The notes beneath the pieces were generated by a model that saw nothing but the letters and a program-made list of their open reading frames with translations, made no database searches and was not told the origin of the DNA. From contig CAJUDA010000043.1 of assembly GCA_910584875.1 (NCBI GenBank), positions 1 to 11,853 of the forward strand: 11,853 nt of DNA, in the 5' to 3' direction. The stretch comes from an uncultured Eubacterium sp. (lineage in GTDB: Bacteria; Bacillota; Clostridia; Lachnospirales; Lachnospiraceae). Each line of letters opens with the position of its first letter. The first letter of the stretch is position 1. Below, piece by piece: positions 7,806-11,853 of this stretch. The translations under genes were made by a program, and so were the position numbers.

Positions 7806-7825
7806 TCACATGATTTTCTGCATAC

Positions 7826-7870
7826 AAAAAAGCAGCAATCCATTTGTAGAATTACTGCCTTACTTTTTTT
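7826..7870. terminator. Bidirectional Rho-independent terminator
   Basis: GCAGCAAT (7832-7839) pairs with ATTACTGC (7851-7858) with one C-A mismatch and an 11-base loop. The hairpin is flanked by AAAAAA on the left (7826-7831) and CTTACTTTTTTT on the right. It can end the HAD transcript from the left and the transposase-like transcript from the right. Confidence 0.7.
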
Positions 7871-7887
7871 ATTTTATTGTAACAGGT

Positions 7888-8683
7888 TTATACCGGCTGC
7901 AGTTCTTCATCCGCCAGTTTTTGAACTTCTTCCAATGGCAGGTCAAAATATACTGCAATTTCTTCTAAAGACAACTTACCTGCCTCAATCAATCTCAGTG
8001 CAATTTCCTTTTTTTCGTCTGTTATCATATCTTCCATTGCTTTACACATCGTGGATATTCCCTCCTTATCTTCTTTATAGTATCTTGCGGTATCTGCAAA
8101 CACGGGATAATTCATATCCGCCGGATTGGTACATGAAAAATCGTGCATCAACTTCCCCAGCTCTGTGTTATCCTGAAAGGATGCATTCACATATAGTATA
8201 TGGGAACCATCGTCAAAAAATTCTCCGGCTTCCCGGATATAACGGTCGATATGGTAAATCGGCTTATCTTTTCCGATGACATCGGTTTCCGTTATAAAAA
8301 TAACATACGTCTCTGCCAGATTCTCTACTTCCACACCAGCGGGCAGAATATCGCTGTCAATCAGGCTGTTGTTATATCGCGCCCGTTTTGCTCCGGCACC
8401 TTTCCCGGCACGCTGAATCTCGATGTTGTACTTTTTCCCTTGAGAATCGGTGGCATAAATATCAAGCCTGACTGACCTGCCTTTTATATTTTTCATGCTG
8501 TACTGCGTAATGACGTTCTCAACCTGAATATCCGCCCTCTAACACAATGAGGAGTACCAGTTCGATCGCTTCCTTATTTTCCTCAAAACACTTCGTCATG
8601 AAATCGTCGTCCAACAGACGGAATCCCCGGATTCGCTGTAACATTTCCTCGTGTTTTTGTTCTACGGTTTTTCTCTTCCCCAA
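7888..8683 (-). pseudogene. Rpn-family PD-(D/E)XK nuclease/transposase gene, frameshifted
   Basis: The C-terminal frame (open from 8538 to the stop at 7888) holds the family core: RSVRLDIYATDSQGKKYNIEIQ with the catalytic Asp and ExQ pair, then RAGKGAGAKRARYNNS, YVIFITETDV, GKLMHDFSCTNPADM, and the C-terminal LSLEEIAVYFDLPLEEV. The N-terminal part, with HEEMLQRIRGFRLLDDDFMTKCFE, lies in another frame from about 8683 to a TGA at 8519-8521. The break falls between 8519 and 8541, most simply one extra base in the GGG of GAGGGCGG (8535-8537) or loss of two. TTG 8683 gives a plausible N-terminus, but its ribosome site is weak. An intact copy would be a recombination-promoting nuclease-like protein of about 265 residues. 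Sequencing error could also explain the shift. Confidence 0.8.
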
Positions 8684-8724
8684 AAAGTTCTTCTACCTGC
8701 TTTCCCTTAAATTTTTATAGTACA

Positions 8725-8753
8725 ATCGTACCACAGAACACCCTGTTTATCAA
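8725..8753 (-). promoter_or_regulatory. Possible promoter of the Rpn-family gene
   Basis: On the minus strand TTGATA (8753-8748), a 17-bp spacer and TACGAT (8730-8725). The -35 is good and the -10 is weak (4 of 6). It lies 41 bp upstream of the TTG candidate start. Confidence 0.35.
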
Positions 8754-8791
8754 ATACTTTATTCCTACCGCAACGGTGAAAAATAACTTGG

Positions 8792-8844
8792 TTATCCACA
8801 ATCATGGGGTGGTTTTCTCCCCTTTATCACTTTTTTGTGGATAA
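8792..8844. repeat. Inverted pair of DnaA-box-like sequences with G4/C4 hairpin between
   Basis: TTATCCACAA (8792-8801) and its exact complement TTGTGGATAA (8835-8844) face each other across 33 bases. Each contains TTATCCACA, the strongest E. coli DnaA-box sequence. Between them GGGG (8806-8809) and CCCC (8819-8822) can form a short hairpin. The pair lies 23 bp before the thrS leader promoter. Confidence 0.6.
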
Positions 8845-8866
8845 TTATCAATTAATCATTTGACTA

Positions 8867-8895
8867 TTGACAAATCTGTATTTTGATGCTATTAT
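8867..8895 (+). promoter_or_regulatory. Sigma-A promoter of the T-box/thrS transcript
   Basis: A perfect TTGACA (8867-8872), a 17-bp spacer and TATTAT (8890-8895). Transcription should begin near 8902, at the 5' edge of the riboswitch. Confidence 0.8.
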
Positions 8896-8901
8896 ATCGA
8901 A

Positions 8902-9163
8902 AAATCAACATATGAAAAGCGATGACGGAAACGAGTAACATAAGAATAGCAGACAGAGAGAGCATCATTTGGTGGAAGATGCTTATGTGAGTTGTATGTG
9001 AAAACCATTCCCCAGCTGTAATACTGAAAGTAGAAGTAAGTATTACCGTACACCTGCGTTAAAGGTTAGGGTTTGTTGGAACCTGAAGTGAAAAATTAAG
9101 GTGGAACCGTGCGATAAGCACCCTTAAAGATACATTATAAATATCTTTAAGAGTGCTTTTCTT
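8902..9163 (+). ncRNA. T-box riboswitch leader (threonyl-tRNA sensing)
   Basis: The T-box core AAGGTGGAACCGTGCG is at 9098-9113. The antiterminator forms by TTAAGG (9096-9101) with CCTTAA (9122-9127). The competing terminator is at 9116-9158. Stem I begins near GATGACGGAAACGAGTA (8921-8937), with a distal hairpin GCATC/GATGC. TGACG (8923-8927) can pair with CGTTA (9057-9061) as the helix base. An 8-bp hairpin GTAATACT/AGTATTAC is at 9018-9046. Candidate threonine specifier codons are ACC 9052-9054, the overlapping ACA 9050-9052 and ACT 9023-9025; I could not settle which. Known mechanism: uncharged tRNA-Thr stabilises the antiterminator and turns on thrS. Threonine specificity is inferred from the downstream gene. 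Confidence 0.92.
9116..9163 (+). terminator. T-box attenuator terminator
   Basis: AAGCAC (9116-9121) pairs with GTGCTT (9153-9158) and TTAAAGAT (9124-9131) with ATCTTTAA (9143-9150). There is one extra C-G pair and one C-A mismatch between the two helices. The run TTTTCTT follows (9157-9163). It shares 9122-9127 with the antiterminator, so the two structures exclude each other. Confidence 0.9.
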
Positions 9164-9205
9164 ATGTTGATCAAAAATATTTTATTCAGGAAAGGAAGAA
9201 GTAAC

Positions 9206-10960
9206 ATGAAAATTAAAATGAAAGATGGTTCCATCCAGGATGCCAGTTTTGAAGAAGAACTGGGGAAAAATGCCTTCAGGCATACAACGGCACATATCCT
9301 GGCTCAGGCAGTAAAAAGGTTGTATCCAGGCACAAAATGTGCAATAGGTCCCTCTATCGCAGATGGATTTTACTATGATTTTGATTTTGACTTTCATTTT
9401 TCGGAAGAAAATTTTGCGGAAATCGAAGCGGAGATGAAAAGGATCGTCAAAGAAAATTTGCAACTCAGACACTTTACAGCAGACCACAAAAAAGCAGTGC
9501 AGATTATGGAAGAAAGAAATGAACCGTATAAAATGGAAATGCTGAATGAGCTTTCAGAAAATGAGGAAATCAGTTTCTTCCAGCAGGGCGAATATTTAGA
9601 AATGTGTGCCGGGCCTCATGTGGCATACACCAGTGCCATAAAAGCGTTTAAGCTGTTGTCTGTTGCCGGTGCATACTGGCGTGGTGATGAAAAAAACAAA
9701 ATGCTTACCAGGATTTACGGCACATCATTTCCAGGCAAAGATATGCTGGAAGAATACGTAAACCGCATGGAAGAAGCAAAAAAGAGAGACCACCGGAAAC
9801 TGGGAAAAGAATTAAAATTATTTGCGATGACAGAAGAAGGACCGGGATTTCCTTTTTTTCTTCCCAAAGGACTGATAGTAAAGAACCTGCTGATTGACTA
9901 TTGGAGAAAACTGCACACAAAAGAAGGGTATGTGGAAATATCCACTCCAGTCATACTGAACCGCCAGCTTTGGGAGATCTCCGGACACTGGGATCATTAC
10001 AGGGATAAGATGTATACAACTTCGATTGATGAAGCAGATTTTGCCATAAAACCTATGAGCTGTCCGGGCTGTATGCTTGTATATAAGATGGAACCCCGCT
10101 CTTATCGTGAATTTCCGCTGCGTATCAGTGAGCTGGGGTTAATACACAGAAATGAAAAATCAGGCACGTTACATGGTCTGATGCGTGTTCGTTGTTGTAC
10201 ACAGGACGACGCCCATATCTTTATGATGCCGGAGCAGATACAGGATGAGATAAAAGGTGTTGCCCGCCTGATCGACGAAGTATACTCCTATTTTGGATTT
10301 AAATATCATGTAGAATTATCTACAAGACCGGAAAATTCCATTGGAAGTGACGAAGACTGGAAAATGGCAACAGATGGGTTAAAAAGTGCATTACATGATT
10401 TGGGACTGCCATATGTTGTAAACGAGGGCGATGGAGCATTTTATGGTCCGAAAATTGATTTCCACCTGGAGGACTCAATTGGAAGGACATGGCAGTGTGG
10501 AACAATTCAATTGGATTTTCAGCTGCCACAGCGTTTCGATGCAGAGTATATCGGAGAGGATGGAAATAAACACCGTCCCATTATGATACACAGGGTAGTA
10601 TTTGGTTCCATTGAGCGATTTATAGGTATCCTGATTGAACATTTTGCCGGAAAGTTTCCATTATGGCTTTCACCAGTACAGGTAAAAATATTACCAATCT
10701 CGGATAAGCATATGGATTATGCAAAAGAAATTGAAAAAGCTTTGAAAAAAGAAGGATTACGGTGCGAAATAGATGGAAGGGCTGAAAAAATCGGCTATAA
10801 GATAAGGACGGCAAGTCTGGAAAAAATACCCTATATGCTTATAGTGGGCGAGAAAGAATTACAGACTAACAGCCTCTCTGTCCGAAAAAGGGACGACGGG
10901 GATTTGGGTAATATGCCAATCGACCAGTTACTAAAAATTCTTTATGAGGAAGGAATCTGA
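9206..10960 (+). CDS. thrS: Threonyl-tRNA synthetase lacking the TGS domain
   Basis: 584 residues against about 640 for usual bacterial ThrRS. ATG 9206 is chosen because AAAGGAAG (9191-9198) lies 7 bases upstream; an in-frame ATG at 9164 abuts the terminator T-run. Only the first strand of the TGS domain remains (MKIKMKDGS). The editing domain follows with H26, H30, C134 and H138 (HTTAH and CAGPH) intact. The class II core holds the zinc ligands C286, H337 and H462, motif 2 RNEKSGTLHGLMRVR and motif 3 GSIERF. The anticodon-binding domain (about 485-580) is complete. Oddities: SCPGC (285-289) has Cys289 where NCPGH is usual, and motif 2 reads RVRCCTQDDAH (327-337), with Cys330-Cys331 for the conserved Gly-Phe. 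It charges tRNA-Thr and is induced by the T-box. It is probably a second, divergent ThrRS, comparable in role to B. subtilis ThrZ. Confidence 0.94.
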   Translation: MKIKMKDGSIQDASFEEELGKNAFRHTTAHILAQAVKRLYPGTKCAIGPSIADGFYYDFDFDFHFSEENFAEIEAEMKRIVKENLQLRHFTADHKKAVQIMEERNEPYKMEMLNELSENEEISFFQQGEYLEMCAGPHVAYTSAIKAFKLLSVAGAYWRGDEKNKMLTRIYGTSFPGKDMLEEYVNRMEEAKKRDHRKLGKELKLFAMTEEGPGFPFFLPKGLIVKNLLIDYWRKLHTKEGYVEISTPVILNRQLWEISGHWDHYRDKMYTTSIDEADFAIKPMSCPGCMLVYKMEPRSYREFPLRISELGLIHRNEKSGTLHGLMRVRCCTQDDAHIFMMPEQIQDEIKGVARLIDEVYSYFGFKYHVELSTRPENSIGSDEDWKMATDGLKSALHDLGLPYVVNEGDGAFYGPKIDFHLEDSIGRTWQCGTIQLDFQLPQRFDAEYIGEDGNKHRPIMIHRVVFGSIERFIGILIEHFAGKFPLWLSPVQVKILPISDKHMDYAKEIEKALKKEGLRCEIDGRAEKIGYKIRTASLEKIPYMLIVGEKELQTNSLSVRKRDDGDLGNMPIDQLLKILYEEGI

Positions 10961-10998
10961 GAATAATAAGGACTCGGACCATCCCAAAGTTATGTAAA

Positions 10999-11043
10999 CC
11001 TCCAAACTGGTATAAGATGTAATTATCAGTTTGGAGGCTTTTC
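10999..11043 (+). terminator. Rho-independent terminator of thrS
   Basis: CCTCCAAACTG (10999-11009) pairs perfectly with CAGTTTGGAGG (11027-11037) around a 17-base loop, followed by CTTTTCT. It lies 38 bp after the thrS stop. Confidence 0.85.
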
Positions 11044-11106
11044 TATCTTTCTTGCATCATATCCTTCTGTCGGATAGCCCGTTGCTCCAATTCCACTAAC
11101 ACTCAT
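11026..11106 (-). pseudogene. Truncated small gene, N-terminus of a Lachnospiraceae-type unknown family
   Basis: 26 codons from ATG 11106, with GGAGG nine bases upstream. The protein starts MSVSGIGATGYPTEGYDARK, which I recall as typical of a group of uncharacterised Lachnospiraceae proteins (DUF6033-like; label from memory, not searched). After IEK the last residues PPN and the stop codon TGA are read from the thrS terminator hairpin, so the gene body appears to be lost at about 11037. The ribosome site argues that the start was once real. Confidence 0.45.
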
Positions 11107-11130
11107 TTTACAATTCCTCCATTGTTATCA

Positions 11131-11268
11131 TTATTTTGCAGCTCCTCTGTCATTCAGATCCACCACTGCTCCCTTGTAATAAGTCCAAGCAGACCACAGA
11201 GGCACTCTTTTAAGTACCTCTGCCAAATAAAGACGTAAGAGATATTCATATCTACTCACTACAAACAT
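11131..11268 (-). other. Short ORF of 45 codons, unidentified
   Basis: ATG 11268 to TAA 11131, beginning MFVVSRYEYLLRLYLAEVLK and ending DLNDRGAAK. There is no ribosome site that I can see. It begins where the upstream broken gene ends (11274) and stops 24 bp before the next small gene. It may be a decayed fragment rather than a gene. I do not recognise it. Confidence 0.25.
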
Positions 11269-11281
11269 CCATATCAAATTT
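11263..11281. repeat. Direct repeat copy A
   Basis: AAACATCCATATCAAATTT matches copy B at 11805-11823 at 16 of 19 positions. Both lie at or just after the 3' end of a minus-strand coding remnant, as expected for paralogous gene ends. Confidence 0.5.
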
Positions 11282-11673
11282 TTATATCCAGACCTTCTGT
11301 TGTACCTGATTTTCCAGACACCATTGAAGTAATATTTTCATCCGCAAAAATCTTATCCAGCAATCCTTCCGAAATAGGTTTTCCAGAAGTCCAGCCAGGC
11401 ACTTCCGCTTTTATAGCAGCTGTAACCTTCTTTGAATTTGTAATAAGCCCTTTTTACATCTTCTAAAACATGCTGCTTCATCTCATCCGACACAGGAATT
11501 ATTTTTTTGCAATCACTTCTTCCTGTCACACACATTCCCTCCACGCCATAGGAATTTTTATAATGCCCAGAAAGTAAGTCTACTAAAGTATTTCTGCCGC
11601 CAATGCCAAAATGTCTTGATGAAGCAGTATGGTTAAATCCATCTGCATGCTCTTTCCATCTTCCTGCAATTTT
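11274..11673 (-). pseudogene. Broken gene of an uncharacterised Lachnospiraceae family (DUF3879/DUF6033-like)
   Basis: The upstream frame is open from 11673 (after TGA 11674-11676) to 11353 and reads GGRNTLVDLLSGHYKNSYG, then VEGMCVTGRSDCKKIIPVS and DEMKQHVLEDVKRAY. The downstream half is in another frame, open from 11453 to the stop at 11274: AAIKAEVPGWTSGKPISEG, then LLDKIFADENI and a DIKI end. The two halves are the middle and the end of one protein type as I remember it, normally separated by several dozen residues. So an internal deletion plus frameshift at roughly 11440 is likely. A 63-codon ORF (11353-11544) is just part of this wreck. The family function is unknown and the DUF label is from memory. 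Confidence 0.5.
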
Positions 11674-11743
11674 TCAGACAAACTTGTTTCCGTTTCTGCC
11701 CTCTTTTCCTTTATCTTCTCTATGCTTACCTGAAAACATACAT

Positions 11744-11777
11744 CTGCCTGCCATTATGTATAAAATATGGCAGACAG
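11744..11777. repeat. Imperfect inverted repeat
   Basis: CTGCCTGCCAT (11744-11754) and ATGGCAGACAG (11767-11777) pair at 10 of 11 positions around a 12-base loop. CCTTTTC follows on the plus strand, a weak terminator-like context. Confidence 0.5.
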
Positions 11778-11798
11778 ACCTTTTCAACCAAGTGCCTC

Positions 11799-11829
11799 TA
11801 TCCTAAATGTTCATATCAAATTTAGGATA
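11799..11829. repeat. Perfect 10-bp inverted repeat containing direct repeat copy B
   Basis: TATCCTAAAT (11799-11808) and ATTTAGGATA (11820-11829) enclose an 11-base loop. No T-run follows on either strand. The repeat spans the stop codon of the fragment at the window edge. Bases 11805-11823 are the second copy of the 19-bp direct repeat. Confidence 0.6.
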
Positions 11830-11853
11830 ATAAGCATCATCCAGTCTTTCTTT
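11803..11853 (-). CDS. C-terminal end of a gene entering from beyond the window
   Basis: The last 16 codons of an open frame, KERLDDAYYPKFDMNI, ending at TAG 11803 and running off the right edge. It is too short to name. It lies on the same strand as the other right-flank fragments. Confidence 0.3.
   Translation of the reverse strand, partial: KERLDDAYYPKFDMNI

Noticed and set aside
8760..8900. Chromosomal or plasmid replication origin
   Set aside because: Two DnaA-box sequences alone do not make an origin. There is no dnaA, dnaN or rep gene, no iteron array and no clear unwinding element, so it is reported only as an inverted pair.
9164..9205. Upstream thrS start at ATG 9164
   Set aside because: It follows the terminator T-run directly with no room for a ribosome site. 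ATG 9206 is preceded by AAAGGAAG.
11353..11544. 63-codon ORF as an intact small gene
   Set aside because: It starts inside a longer open stretch without a ribosome site, and its last 15 or so codons are out of frame relative to the conserved block that continues in another frame.
1..11853. CRISPR array, tRNA or rRNA genes, insertion-sequence terminal repeats
   Set aside because: No regularly spaced repeats, no cloverleaf with CCA-type end and no rRNA sequence were seen. The Rpn-like gene is not flanked by recognisable terminal repeats or target duplications.

Overview
The window looks like chromosomal DNA of a low-to-mid GC Firmicute, most likely a gut Lachnospiraceae. The reasons are consensus sigma-A promoters with strong AGGAGG ribosome sites, a T-box riboswitch in front of a threonyl-tRNA synthetase gene, a 7TM hybrid histidine kinase of clostridial style, and a frameshifted Rpn/PD-(D/E)XK transposase-family gene. 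This family-level call is inference; no rRNA or other marker gene is present. The first 47 bases are not biological: they are an Illumina TruSeq P5 adapter with its i5 index, so the window starts at a contig end.

Left part (48-5263). A truncated alpha/beta hydrolase (minus) and a LysR-type regulator (plus) are divergent. They share a 150-bp gap in which two sigma-A promoters physically overlap and small palindromes sit on the start sites. Convergent with lysR, only 7 bp away, is a two-gene phosphorelay module on the minus strand: a 948-residue 7TM-PAS-HisKA-HATPase-REC-Hpt hybrid kinase followed, with one base between the genes, by a stand-alone receiver protein. Together they hold the full His-Asp-His-Asp chain but no DNA-binding or enzymatic output domain.

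Middle part (5391-8760). A MATE-family efflux transporter (minus) and a HAD-family hydrolase (plus) are divergent around an inverted repeat with 13-bp arms. A bidirectional terminator separates the HAD gene from a minus-strand Rpn-family gene broken by a frameshift near 8520-8538. A second minus-strand coding-like remnant lies at 7656-7805.

Right part (8760-11853). Two inverted copies of the DnaA-box sequence TTATCCACA flank a small G4/C4 hairpin. A TTGACA/TATTAT promoter follows, then a T-box leader with mutually exclusive antiterminator and terminator, and a threonyl-tRNA synthetase. This synthetase lacks the TGS domain and has unusual residues at conserved active-site positions, including Cys where motif 2 normally has the adenine-stacking Phe. 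After its terminator the last 800 bp hold only fragments of minus-strand genes: a frameshifted and internally deleted family member, two short ORFs, a C-terminal end at the window edge, and several inverted or direct repeats. That stretch reads as decayed accessory DNA.

No wholly new multi-gene system is evident. The most unusual items are the divergent T-box-controlled ThrRS, the output-less phosphorelay pair and the decaying gene cluster at the right end.
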